A DNA stretch of 13,743 nucleotides from Candidatus Methylomirabilota bacterium (GCA_016199025.1 JACQHM010000078.1:1-13743); one strand, 5' to 3'; numbered from the stretch's first letter, positions 1 to 6,670 are shown. Translations and numbers: made by a program. The notes: generated from the letters alone by a model not told the origin.

Positions 1-23
1 CCTTGGCGAAGATCCATTCGCAT
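1..23 (-). CDS. Start of probable ExbD/TolR partner (partial)
   Basis: Only the first codons are visible, reading MRMDLRQG before the window ends. An ATG at 23 is preceded by a GGGGGA stretch about 8 bases upstream, and a second in-frame ATG lies at 17. Genes for TolQ/ExbB channels are nearly always followed by a gene for the ExbD/TolR stator protein, whose N-terminus is a short basic segment before one membrane helix, and this start fits that position. The identity rests on context and eight residues, so it is tentative. The neighbouring 24-120 stretch carries the heptamer array. Confidence 0.4.
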
Positions 24-50
24 GAAGCCGGTCCCCCGATGATCCAAAAG

Positions 51-120
51 GGGTTTAGGGGTTAGGGTGTAGGGTTTAACCCTGAACCCTATACCCGGAA
101 CCCGACACCCTCCACCCTGA
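51..120. repeat. Heptamer tandem array, ten units, inverted halves
   Basis: Four 7-base units begin at 51, 58, 65 and 72 (GGGTTTA, GGGGTTA, GGGTGTA, GGGTTTA). They are followed without a break in period by six units of the opposite polarity starting at 79, 86, 93, 100, 107 and 114 (each ACCCNNN). The halves form an imperfect hairpin (51-76 against 78-103, 20 of 26 positions paired). Both strands carry four or more GGG runs with short loops, so each could fold as a G-quadruplex. The stop codon of the TolQ-like gene (89-91) lies inside, and its last nine codons are repeat sequence. Confidence 0.92.
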
Positions 121-790
121 GCTTTTGGATCTGGTCGATGAACTCCGATGCGGCGTTCTCCAGCTCGAGGGTAAAGGTCCGGACCTTTCCCAAGAAGGCG
201 TTATAGGCGATGACCGCCGGGATGGCCACGAAGAGGCCGGCGGCGGTGGCGACCAGCGCTTCGGCGATTCCTGCGGAAACGGTCCCCAAGCCCCCGGAAC
301 CGGTCTCGGCCATGGCCTGGAAAGCCTTGATGATCCCCAAGACGGTGCCGAAGAGGCCGACGAAGGGACTCACGTTCCCCAAGGTGGCTAAGACGCCCAG
401 GTACCGCTCGAGGCGGGCCACCTCTTTCCCCGCCGCCCGCTCCATCGCCCCCTTGGACACCTCTGTCACCCGATCCAGGGAGGGACCATAGGGCTTCTGG
501 TCGAGGGCCTCTCGGAGTTCTCTCAGGCCCGCCAGGAGGACAACGGCCACGGGGCTTCCCTGGCTCATCTCGCAGAGCGAGGCGGCTTCGTGGAGCTTCC
601 CCGCCTTGATATACATCAAGGCTTGAGCGGCGAGGTTTCTGGAAGACCGTTTCGCTTGGTGGAAGGTGTACAGGCGCTCGGCGATAACGGCGAAGGAGAA
701 GATGGAGAACAGGAGGAGGACGAGGAGGCTCACACTCCCTCCCCACGCCAGTTGGATCAGATTCCCCTCCAGCATCATGTTCCGCAGCAT
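89..790 (-). CDS. TolQ/ExbB-family proton channel subunit
   Basis: This inner-membrane protein belongs to the MotA/TolQ/ExbB family, which uses the proton motive force to energise outer-membrane work (TolQ-TolR-Pal envelope integrity, or ExbB-ExbD-TonB uptake). From the ATG at 790 it has 233 residues: a first membrane helix at about 15-37, a cytoplasmic helical region, and two further helices at about 131-155 and 175-197. The second contains the family signature GLFGTVLGI with Thr149, and the third contains ATAAG with Thr182, matching the conserved channel threonines of ExbB (Thr148 and Thr181 in E. coli). A longer frame starts at TTG 814 and shorter ATG starts exist at 778 and 775. None has a clear ribosome site. 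The last nine residues (RVEGVGFRV) are encoded by the heptamer array. TolQ and ExbB cannot be told apart here. Confidence 0.9.
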   Translation of the reverse strand: MLRNMMLEGNLIQLAWGGSVSLLVLLLFSIFSFAVIAERLYTFHQAKRSSRNLAAQALMYIKAGKLHEAASLCEMSQGSPVAVVLLAGLRELREALDQKPYGPSLDRVTEVSKGAMERAAGKEVARLERYLGVLATLGNVSPFVGLFGTVLGIIKAFQAMAETGSGGLGTVSAGIAEALVATAAGLFVAIPAVIAYNAFLGKVRTFTLELENAASEFIDQIQKLRVEGVGFRV

Positions 791-863
791 CGCCGGGTGA
801 TCGTCGATCTTCAAGCGGGGAAGTTCGAAGAAGGAAGGGAAGGAAAGAAGTGCTTGGACCGTC

Positions 864-1511
864 TCATCCAGGAGTACCTGAGCTTCTGCGAAGGCCGCGA
901 GAGAGGGAAGCCCTGATCTCCCCGCCGGTCTCTTTGCCCTGCCATCGTTTCGTCAAGTCTGTGTGAAGACCGGCCTGATCGAGGATCCTCCCGACCATCT
1001 GATTGATAAGCTCCTCCACCGTCCCCGGTTTTTGGTAGAAGGCGGGAACAGGAGGAACAACCTTGACACCGAGCCTGGCCAGCTTCAGCATGTTCTCCAG
1101 GTGGATGGCGCTTAAGGGGCTCTCCCTGACCACCAAGACGAGCCGTTTCCCTTCTTTCAAGATGACATCCGCCGCCCGGCTGACGAGGTTTGAGGCGTAT
1201 CCGGAGGCGATGCCAGCCAAGGTCTTCATGGAGCAGGGGACGACCAGCATCGCCTCGACGGAAGGGGAGACATAGGAGCCGCTGGCCAAGGGCCCGTGGA
1301 GGGCGTGATCGTCGTGGGAGAAGGAGGCGAGGGCGGATAACTCTTCCACCTTCACCCCCGTCTCCTCCAGAAGGGTTTCCTCGGCCCCTTCCGAGACGAT
1401 GAGGTGGACTGTACAGCCCAGCGTCATCAGGGCCTCCAAGGTTCGAAGGCCCAGGATGGCCCCGCTGGCCCCGGTGATGGCCAGGATATATTCGCCCTGT
1501 TCCACCTTCAC
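864..1511 (-). CDS. ubiX: Flavin prenyltransferase UbiX
   Basis: UbiX attaches a dimethylallyl group to FMN to make the prenylated flavin cofactor of UbiD-type decarboxylases. The 215-residue sequence shows the Rossmann-like start ITGASGA (12-18), SEGA (40-43), the family core PCSMKTLAGIA (92-102), the RAADVILKE segment (112-120), RESPLSAIHLENM (129-141) and the FMN/prenyl-site region PAFYQKP (156-162). Beyond about residue 188 it carries roughly 27 extra basic residues not usual in the family. The start is GTG, three bases after the stop of the coiled-coil gene, with GGAG upstream. No UbiD partner is visible in the window, so the pathway served (ubiquinone/menaquinone-type or aromatic acid decarboxylation) is unknown. 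Confidence 0.93.
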   Translation of the reverse strand: MKVEQGEYILAITGASGAILGLRTLEALMTLGCTVHLIVSEGAEETLLEETGVKVEELSALASFSHDDHALHGPLASGSYVSPSVEAMLVVPCSMKTLAGIASGYASNLVSRAADVILKEGKRLVLVVRESPLSAIHLENMLKLARLGVKVVPPVPAFYQKPGTVEELINQMVGRILDQAGLHTDLTKRWQGKETGGEIRASLSRGLRRSSGTPG

Positions 1512-1514
1512 CCT

Positions 1515-2426
1515 TCAGGTCTCCAACGGCCCCCCTCCAGGCGGCTCTTGGGGTAAAGATCGGAGAGCCTCCCGGAGACGTTCGTCGGCCAGCCTCGATT
1601 GCTCCAAAATCCTGGCCAGCAACCTCCGCTTAGGGCCATCCAGCTCCTTGTACTTCTCGTGGATCTGCTCCAGCTCGGCGAAGAGCTCGTCGGGGCGGGT
1701 CTCCCCAGAGCTGGCGTAACGATCCAGGGCTCGTTGCCGCTCGCTCATGAAGCTAGCCAGGGCTTCGAACTCCTCCCGGACCTGGGGTTCGGCCAGGGCC
1801 TCCAGGATCTTCTGTTGCTCCTTTAAGTGCCGGCCGAAGAGATCCATCCGCTCCTCGATGTCCTTGAAGATGAGCTCCACCATCCCCTGCTGTTCCTCCA
1901 GGTACTGGAGGAGCGGCTTGGGCTTCTCCTCCAGATACCGGGCGGCCCTCTCCAGGATCCGGCGCTGTTCGGCCAGGTAGCGCCCGAAGGGCGAGAACTG
2001 ATCGTCCAGCTCGGCATTCAGGTGGGTCACCACCCGCTCCAGGTTCTGTTCCTGGTTCTGAAGGTACTGGCGGAAGGGTTTGATCCTCGCTTCGAGGTTT
2101 CTCATCGCCTGCTCGATGCCCCGCCGCTGTTCAGTGAGGGAACGCTGGAACGGGACGAGCCGCTCCTCCAGGGAGCGCTTGGCTTCCTCCAGGAGCCGCT
2201 GCTGGGCCTCGAACTCGCGGGCGATCCTTTCCAGAGCCGGGGAGGAGGACCACGAAAGCATGGCAACCTCCTTCTTCTTCGGGACAAACGCTCCTTCCTC
2301 TTGAGGAGGTTTCTCCGCATCCTTCCTCATGGCCTCAGGGCCCTCCTCGATCTTTGCCATCCAACGGGAGAAAAGAGAAGGCACTTCACCACCCTCCACA
2401 AAACGGGAGACGAAGAATTTCCCCAA
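1515..2426 (-). CDS. Coiled-coil protein with 25-residue tandem repeats
   Basis: I do not recognise a named family. The 303-residue frame has no signal peptide or membrane helix and is strongly charged. Between about residues 72 and 234 it is built of repeats of 25 residues with the pattern LEERxxPFxxYLxEQxxIL. The PF/PL/LF anchors fall at 92-93, 117-118, 146-147, 171-172 and 196-197, and the EQ/QQ anchors at 100, 125, 154, 179 and 204, with one four-residue insertion (around DDQF, 141-144). A 25-residue period equals one hendecad plus two heptads, so a long alpha-helical rod is expected. The C-terminus is proline and glycine rich. The frame opens at TTG 2426. An ATG at 2261 (residue 56) has a perfect AAGGAGGT five bases upstream and is a serious alternative start. 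It is followed three bases later by ubiX and preceded by a likely promoter. Confidence 0.75.
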   Translation of the reverse strand: MGKFFVSRFVEGGEVPSLFSRWMAKIEEGPEAMRKDAEKPPQEEGAFVPKKKEVAMLSWSSSPALERIAREFEAQQRLLEEAKRSLEERLVPFQRSLTEQRRGIEQAMRNLEARIKPFRQYLQNQEQNLERVVTHLNAELDDQFSPFGRYLAEQRRILERAARYLEEKPKPLLQYLEEQQGMVELIFKDIEERMDLFGRHLKEQQKILEALAEPQVREEFEALASFMSERQRALDRYASSGETRPDELFAELEQIHEKYKELDGPKRRLLARILEQSRLADERLREALRSLPQEPPGGGPLET

Positions 2427-2445
2427 GCCTCATGCCCCCTCCTCC
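2427..2445 (-). promoter_or_regulatory. Strong ribosome site leading into a displaced ATG
   Basis: Reading on the minus strand, GGAGGAGGGGGC is followed by ATG at 2433. That ATG opens a 15-codon frame (MRLGEILRLPFCGGW, stop at 2388-2386), one base out of register with the coiled-coil frame that begins at TTG 2426. It may be a leader peptide. It may instead be the true start of the coiled-coil protein, disrupted by one extra base in the run of four G at 2424-2421. Confidence 0.5.
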
Positions 2446-2501
2446 GGCGTGCATCCTGGGTCAGGTCGCTTGGGGCTGGCAGAGGAGCCAGTTCCGGCGG
2501 T

Positions 2502-2530
2502 AAAATCGCATAAAAGCGGGGAAGTGTCAA
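2502..2530 (-). promoter_or_regulatory. Likely sigma-70 promoter for coiled-coil/ubiX/tolQ genes
   Basis: A perfect -35 hexamer TTGACA (2530-2525) is followed after 17 bases by GATTTT (2507-2502), which keeps the key A at position 2 and T at position 6 of a -10 element. Transcription would begin near 2495. The TGA inside TTGACA is also the maf stop codon. The site lies in the only stretch between 5493 and 790 with about 100 bases free of coding sequence. The -10 match is partial, so the call is moderate. Confidence 0.5.
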
Positions 2531-3147
2531 CAAAAAATTCGGCGGAGGGGATCGACACCGAACTTCAGGAGGAGCGTTCGGAGCTTCCCCAGGGGCAGGC
2601 CCACCACGTTGCTGTAGTCTCCGTGGATGGCCTCGATGAACAAGGCCCCCCGGCCCTGGATGGCGTATCCCCCTGCCTTATCGAAGGGTTCCCCCGTTTG
2701 AAGGTACGCCTCGACCTCTTCGTCGGAGAAGGCGCGCATCTTGACCCAGGTGACCTCAACGGCGGCCTCCTCCTTGAGACTCCCCGCCTCTACGACGGCC
2801 ACCCCGGTCATGACCCGGTGGAGCTTCCCCCTCAAGGATCGTAAGAAACGCCCCGCCTCTTCCCGATCCCGGGGCTTCCCCAGGACCAGGTCTTCCACGG
2901 CCACCAGGGTGTCCGCACCAATCACCAGGCCCTCCTTGAATCTTCTGGCGACGTCCCTGGCCTTCACCCGGGCGAGGGAGAGGGCGCGGAGCTCTGGATC
3001 TACGGGGAACTCCCCTTCCTCCCCGTGACCGCTGGGAATGACCTGAAACGGGAGGCCGATCTTCTGGAGAAGCTCCGCCCTCCTTGGGGAAGCAGACGCC
3101 AAAATGATCAAGGGTGCAGGGTGCGAGGGACAGGTTTCAGCGTTCAT
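2527..3147 (-). CDS. maf: Maf-like nucleoside triphosphate pyrophosphatase
   Basis: Maf proteins hydrolyse dTTP, UTP and modified pyrimidine nucleotides to the monophosphate plus pyrophosphate, clearing non-canonical nucleotides. They have also been linked to septum inhibition. The 206-residue protein has all the hallmarks: ASASPRR (17-23), GADT (77-80) with the catalytic aspartate, GKP (90-92), HRVMTG (110-115), EPFDKAGGYAIQG (153-165) and NVVGLPL (180-186). The PFDKAGGYAIQG form is that of the YhdE-type dTTP/UTP enzymes, not the YceF type. The ATG at 3147 follows the DUF4321 stop by one base (TAAGATG), suggesting coupled translation. Residues 4-13 before the first strand are encoded by a short heptamer array, so the native start may have been nearer to LIILASASP (TTG at 3111). 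Confidence 0.96.
   Translation of the reverse strand: MNAETCPSHPAPLIILASASPRRAELLQKIGLPFQVIPSGHGEEGEFPVDPELRALSLARVKARDVARRFKEGLVIGADTLVAVEDLVLGKPRDREEAGRFLRSLRGKLHRVMTGVAVVEAGSLKEEAAVEVTWVKMRAFSDEEVEAYLQTGEPFDKAGGYAIQGRGALFIEAIHGDYSNVVGLPLGKLRTLLLKFGVDPLRRIFC
3111..3138. repeat. Short heptamer array at the maf 5' end
   Basis: On the plus strand there are two identical units, AGGGTGC, at 3111-3117 and 3118-3124. Two degraded units follow in the same period, GAGGGAC (3125-3131) and AGGTTTC (3132-3138). The array codes for residues 4-13 of Maf on the minus strand. It shares the AGGG core with the arrays at 51-120, 3443-3498 and 8992-9019. Confidence 0.65.
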
Positions 3148-3148
3148 C

Positions 3149-3424
3149 TTAGAGCTTTTTGTAGATCAGGAGAGCAAGGCCGATCCCCAACAGGCTGGCC
3201 AAGTTGATCCTCACCGTAAGACCGAAGGTGGCCGTCACCACCTTGAGATCCAGAACGGCCGGCGGCGAGATGCCGGGATTCACCCCCTTGGCGAAGATCT
3301 GCTCCACCAGGCCCCCTGGCAGAAGCGAGGCGATCACCTCACCGATGACACTCCCGACCAGCGCCCCCAGGATCAGGATTACGACCAGGATGACGGCGCT
3401 TTCCCCTCTCTTGATTTTAGGCAA
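3149..3424 (-). CDS. DUF4321 small membrane protein
   Basis: This 91-residue protein matches the DUF4321 pattern: a short charged N-terminus (MPKIKRGES), a glycine-rich membrane helix at about 11-32, a loop with GGLVEQIFAKGVNPGISPPAVLDLKV-type sequence, and a second helix at about 70-88 ending in YKKL. The start is TTG at 3424, supported by AGGAG seven bases upstream. DUF4321 has no assigned biochemical role. Its gene is commonly found next to maf or cell-shape genes, and here it is coupled to maf with a single base between stop and start. The upstream gap to the WecA-like gene is filled by a heptamer array. Confidence 0.85.
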   Translation of the reverse strand: MPKIKRGESAVILVVILILGALVGSVIGEVIASLLPGGLVEQIFAKGVNPGISPPAVLDLKVVTATFGLTVRINLASLLGIGLALLIYKKL

Positions 3425-3442
3425 CGGTCTTCTCCTGAAATC

Positions 3443-3498
3443 AGGTCATAGGTCACAAATCACAGGTCATAGGTGATAGGTCATAGGTCTTGGGTCTT
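3443..3498. repeat. Heptamer tandem array, eight units of AGGTCAT type
   Basis: Eight consecutive 7-base units in exact register start at 3443, 3450, 3457, 3464, 3471, 3478, 3485 and 3492. They read AGGTCAT, AGGTCAC, AAATCAC, AGGTCAT, AGGTGAT, AGGTCAT, AGGTCTT and GGGTCTT. Three are identical to the consensus. The array fills nearly all of the 77-base gap between the WecA-like stop codon (3502) and the ribosome site of the DUF4321 gene. Confidence 0.93.
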
Positions 3499-3501
3499 CG
3501 A

Positions 3502-4512
3502 CTAGACTTTCGCTTTGCGAAGGATCATGCCGAAGATGAACAGGACCGAGGCAGAAACCGTCAAGGCAATCAACGAAAGGCGGAGCGTGATGGAGGTGAC
3601 CAACGCGGCGGTTAAGGCATGACAGAGGGAAAAGAGATAGATCAGGAGGACCACCTCCAGCTCGCTCAAACCCAGGCTCACCAAGCGGTGGGAGGAATGG
3701 TCTTTCCCCCCCTGAAAGATGGGCAGCCCCCTCCTCCACCGGAGGATCGTGACGAGGATGGTGTCGAAGATGGGATAGGCTAGTACAAGCAGAGGGATGA
3801 GGACCGAAGTGGGGGTGGTGGGGCTCTTCCAGCTCCCCAGGGCGGCCACCGAGGCGAGCACATACCCGACGACCAGACTCCCCGCATCCCCCATGAAGAT
3901 GGAGGCCGGCTTCAGGTTGTACACTAAAAATCCCAAACAGGCACCGGCTAACGAGATGGCGGCCACCACCGCCGGAAGCTGTTCAGGCCCAACCTCAGCG
4001 TAGCGGCTGGCCAGGACGGCGAAGGTAGAAGCCGCGATGAAGGCCACCCCCGCCGAGAGGCCGTCCATGTTGTCCAGGAGGTTAAAGGTGTTGGTGATCC
4101 CCACGATCCAGAGGAGGGTGATGGGGATGTTCAGATACGGGGTGAAGAGGAAGGAGATCTGGATCCCGGCCAGGACGGCGCTGGCCGCTGCGATCGTTTG
4201 CCCGAGGAGCTTCGTCCAAGGGTTCATCCCCTGTCGGTCGTCCACCAGCCCGAGGATGAGGAGGAGCGTCGCCCCGAGGAGGATGCCTCTTAAGGGTCTA
4301 TCGAGGCCTCTCGTCAAGAGCAGGGCGAGGGCGAAGGCCGTATAGATCCCGACTCCCCCCAGAAGGGCCGTTGGCGCTTTGTGGAACTTATGGGGCTTCG
4401 GGTCGTCGATGAACCCGATCCCCATCGCCGCCCGCCTTAAGAGGGGGGTCAGGAGGAGGGAAGAGAGGAAGGCGATGAGGAAGGGTCGGATGAGAGGACT
4501 GAGATACTCCAT
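3502..4512 (-). CDS. WecA/MraY-like polyprenyl-phosphate sugar-1-phosphate transferase
   Basis: This integral membrane enzyme moves a HexNAc-1-phosphate from a UDP-sugar to undecaprenyl phosphate, the first step of O-antigen, capsule or teichoic-type polymers. In 336 residues with about ten hydrophobic segments it shows GFIDDPKPHKFHK (33-45), the GLVDD metal/phosphate motif with Asp91-Asp92, NTFNLLDNMDGLSAG (141-155), IFMGDAGSL (205-213) and the C-terminal loop GGKDHSSHRLV (268-278). The last replaces the HIHH type of enterobacterial WecA and is more like TagO/WecA homologues of other phyla. The ATG at 4512 lies nine bases after the stop of the upstream SDR gene. The sugar substrate (GlcNAc, GalNAc or a derived sugar) cannot be read from sequence. 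It is not MraY, as no murein gene neighbours it. Confidence 0.93.
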   Translation of the reverse strand: MEYLSPLIRPFLIAFLSSLLLTPLLRRAAMGIGFIDDPKPHKFHKAPTALLGGVGIYTAFALALLLTRGLDRPLRGILLGATLLLILGLVDDRQGMNPWTKLLGQTIAAASAVLAGIQISFLFTPYLNIPITLLWIVGITNTFNLLDNMDGLSAGVAFIAASTFAVLASRYAEVGPEQLPAVVAAISLAGACLGFLVYNLKPASIFMGDAGSLVVGYVLASVAALGSWKSPTTPTSVLIPLLVLAYPIFDTILVTILRWRRGLPIFQGGKDHSSHRLVSLGLSELEVVLLIYLFSLCHALTAALVTSITLRLSLIALTVSASVLFIFGMILRKAKV

Positions 4513-4521
4513 GGGGCCCCT

Positions 4522-5493
4522 TCAGCGCCGGTGGTCCTTCCGCCACCACGCGATGGTCCGTCGAAGACCCTCTGAAAGATCAACCTTGGGCTTGAACCCC
4601 AGGACCTTCCTGGCCCGCTCGATAGAGGGGACCCTCCGCCTGGTATCCTCGAACCCCTCCCCGTAATAGGACTCGTAGGGGACAAGGATGATCTTCGAGT
4701 CTGAGCGGGTCAACCTCTTGATCAGCTTGGCCAGCTCCAGGATGCTGGTCTCCCTGTTGTTCCCGATGTTGAAGGCCTGGCCCTCCCCGGCCTTCACCTC
4801 CCCTGCCAGTAAGGTCCCTCGAACCGTATCGTCCATGTACGTAAAGCACCGGGTTTGAGACCCGTCCCCGTGAACGGTGATCGGCTCCCCGGCGAGGGCC
4901 TGGCGGATGAAATTAGCGACGACGCTCGAGTAGCCCCGCTCGTCCAGCCTCGGGCCGTAGGAGTTGAAGTAGCGGACAATGGCCACGGGGAGGCCCTTGG
5001 CGTGGTAGGCGTAGGCGTACAGCTCATCAATCGCCTTGGCCATGGAGTAGGACCAACGGGGAATAGAGGTTGGGCCCAAGACCCGGTCATCCTCTTCATG
5101 GAACGGCACCTTGTCGGACTTGCCGTAGATCTCGGAGCTGGACGCCAACACTGCCTTTTTCCAGTGTCTGAAGGCGGCCCCTAGGACTACTTCCGTCCCA
5201 CGGACGTTGGTGTAGACGGCCGCTAAGGGGTCCTGGACGACATATTTGACCCCGACCACGGCGGCGAGATGATAGACGAGGTCCACCTGGGCGGCCAGGC
5301 GATCCACGAGGGATTCGTTCAAGATGGTGTCGTTGACGAAGCGGAAGCGTGGCTTCCCGATCTGGTGCTGGATGTTGGCGATCTTTCCTGTGGAGAGGTT
5401 GTCAATGACAAAGACCTCATCCCCGCGCGTTAAGAGGGTCTCCACCAGGTGGGAGCCGATATAGCCTGCACCGCCGGTCACCAAGACCTTCAT
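4522..5493 (-). CDS. NAD-dependent nucleotide-sugar SDR (UDP-glucuronate decarboxylase/epimerase-like)
   Basis: This is an extended short-chain dehydrogenase of 323 residues that would act on a UDP- or GDP-sugar in the cytoplasm. It has the NAD-binding GGAGYIG (7-13), an acidic residue ending strand 2 (Asp31), SSSEIYG (118-124), and the catalytic YSMAK (Tyr149, Lys153). It also has RYFNSYGPR (174-182) and the substrate-end GDGSQTRCF (209-217). The RW pair before the catalytic Tyr (146-147) and the C-terminal VPYESYYGEGFEDTRRR region resemble the UDP-xylose synthase/ArnA decarboxylase and related 4-epimerase branch, but the exact product is not decidable. Its ATG overlaps the GT4 stop codon as ATGA, with AAGGAG six bases upstream, so the two genes are translationally coupled. 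Confidence 0.9.
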   Translation of the reverse strand: MKVLVTGGAGYIGSHLVETLLTRGDEVFVIDNLSTGKIANIQHQIGKPRFRFVNDTILNESLVDRLAAQVDLVYHLAAVVGVKYVVQDPLAAVYTNVRGTEVVLGAAFRHWKKAVLASSSEIYGKSDKVPFHEEDDRVLGPTSIPRWSYSMAKAIDELYAYAYHAKGLPVAIVRYFNSYGPRLDERGYSSVVANFIRQALAGEPITVHGDGSQTRCFTYMDDTVRGTLLAGEVKAGEGQAFNIGNNRETSILELAKLIKRLTRSDSKIILVPYESYYGEGFEDTRRRVPSIERARKVLGFKPKVDLSEGLRRTIAWWRKDHRR

Positions 5494-6668
5494 GGGTCAC
5501 TCCTTCTTTTGTCCTGTCCAACAAGGGTGTGGTAGAAATCGCTCATTCGGGAAAGGAGGGCCTTCACATCGTAGAAAGGATAGGCCCGCGCCTTCGCCGC
5601 CCTCGCCATCCTTTGGGCCTTCTCGGGGTCGTTCAAGAGCGTGAGAATGGCCGAGGCCAAGGCCTGAGCATCACCGGGCGGAACCAACAGCCCTGTTTCG
5701 TGATGGGTGACCAAGTCCTTCACCCCTCCCACCTGGGTGGCGACGACAGGGACACCGGCCGCCATGGCCTCGATGATGGACACGGGGGTCCCCTCGTTAG
5801 ACGAGGAGAGGGTGCAAAGATCAAGGTCGGCGTAGATCCGATCCAGGTCCCTCCGCCATCCGAGGAAGAGGACCTCGGAGGAGAGACCAAGGGCTTCTGC
5901 CATCCCCTGGAGCTTCAACCGCTCCGGTCCATCACCCACGATGAGGAAACGGCAGGATGGGAGCCGTTCGGCGACCACTCGTGCCGCTTGTAAAAAGATC
6001 TCGTGGCCCTTGATGGGAACGAGCCTGCCGACGATCCCGACCAGCTTTTCCTCTCCCAAGAGGCCCAGCTCTTCCCGGAGCTGGCCGCTTTTTGCCGCGC
6101 AGGCCGAGAAGGGGTCCAGCTCGAGGCCCAAGGGGAGAACGACTATCTTCTCCTCGTTTCCGATCTTTCGGGCGAGAAGCTCCCGGCGCTGCCCCTCGCT
6201 CAAGGTGATGATCCTGGTCGTGAACTTCGCCAGGAGCCGTTCCACGGTCAGGAAGGCTGTTGCCTGCCACGGCGAGAAGTACCCCTCGAAGATGTGACCG
6301 TGGAAGGTGTGGACGACGATGAGCACTCCGGCGGCCCGGGCGGCCAGCCGCCCCAGGGTCCCCGCTTTGGAGGTGTGGGTGTGGACGATATGGGGCTTCC
6401 ACCGTTTGAACAGGCGAAAGAGGGCAACGAGGGTCAACAGGTCATCCAACAGGCCAATCGGGCGATGAAGCCTGGGGAGGAGGAAGGGTTGACATCCCTT
6501 GGCCATGGCCAGATCGAAGAGACTCCCCTCCCCTTCTTCCTCTTTCCCGATGACAAGAAGCGTCTCAAACTCCTCCCGGGGAAGGCCGGCAGAGAGGAGG
6601 ATGACGTGCTGGGCCGGCCCTCCAATGTTTAACCGGGTAATAATGCGGCAGATCCGAATCTTGTCCAT
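5490..6668 (-). CDS. Family 4 glycosyltransferase (GT-B fold)
   Basis: This retaining glycosyltransferase probably adds a sugar from a nucleotide donor to an undecaprenyl-linked chain at the cytoplasmic face. The 392-residue protein has the N-terminal acceptor domain start RIITRLNIGGPAQHV (8-22), HTHTSKAGTLGRLAA (96-110) and HTFHGHIFEGYF (120-131). The C-terminal donor domain has GRLVPIKGHE (214-223) and the EX7E motif NEGTPVSIIEAMAAGVPVV (291-309, Glu292 and Glu300). No signal peptide or strong membrane helix is seen. The ATG at 6668 lacks a recognisable ribosome site, because the 43 bases upstream are palindromic repeat. It ends in a 4-base overlap with the next SDR gene. Confidence 0.94.
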   Translation of the reverse strand: MDKIRICRIITRLNIGGPAQHVILLSAGLPREEFETLLVIGKEEEGEGSLFDLAMAKGCQPFLLPRLHRPIGLLDDLLTLVALFRLFKRWKPHIVHTHTSKAGTLGRLAARAAGVLIVVHTFHGHIFEGYFSPWQATAFLTVERLLAKFTTRIITLSEGQRRELLARKIGNEEKIVVLPLGLELDPFSACAAKSGQLREELGLLGEEKLVGIVGRLVPIKGHEIFLQAARVVAERLPSCRFLIVGDGPERLKLQGMAEALGLSSEVLFLGWRRDLDRIYADLDLCTLSSSNEGTPVSIIEAMAAGVPVVATQVGGVKDLVTHHETGLLVPPGDAQALASAILTLLNDPEKAQRMARAAKARAYPFYDVKALLSRMSDFYHTLVGQDKRRSDP

Positions 6669-6670
6669 TT

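Noticed and set aside
51..120. TTTAGGG-like units as a telomere or chromosome end, or eukaryotic sequence
   Set aside because: The array is short, flips polarity, and bacterial genes continue on both sides, including the TolQ stop codon inside it.
3443..3498. CRISPR array
   Set aside because: Units are seven bases with no spacers between them and no cas genes nearby.
3502..4512. MraY assignment for the sugar-phosphate transferase
   Set aside because: The C-terminal KDHSSHRLV loop and the neighbourhood of glycan genes with no murein genes fit a WecA/TagO-like enzyme.
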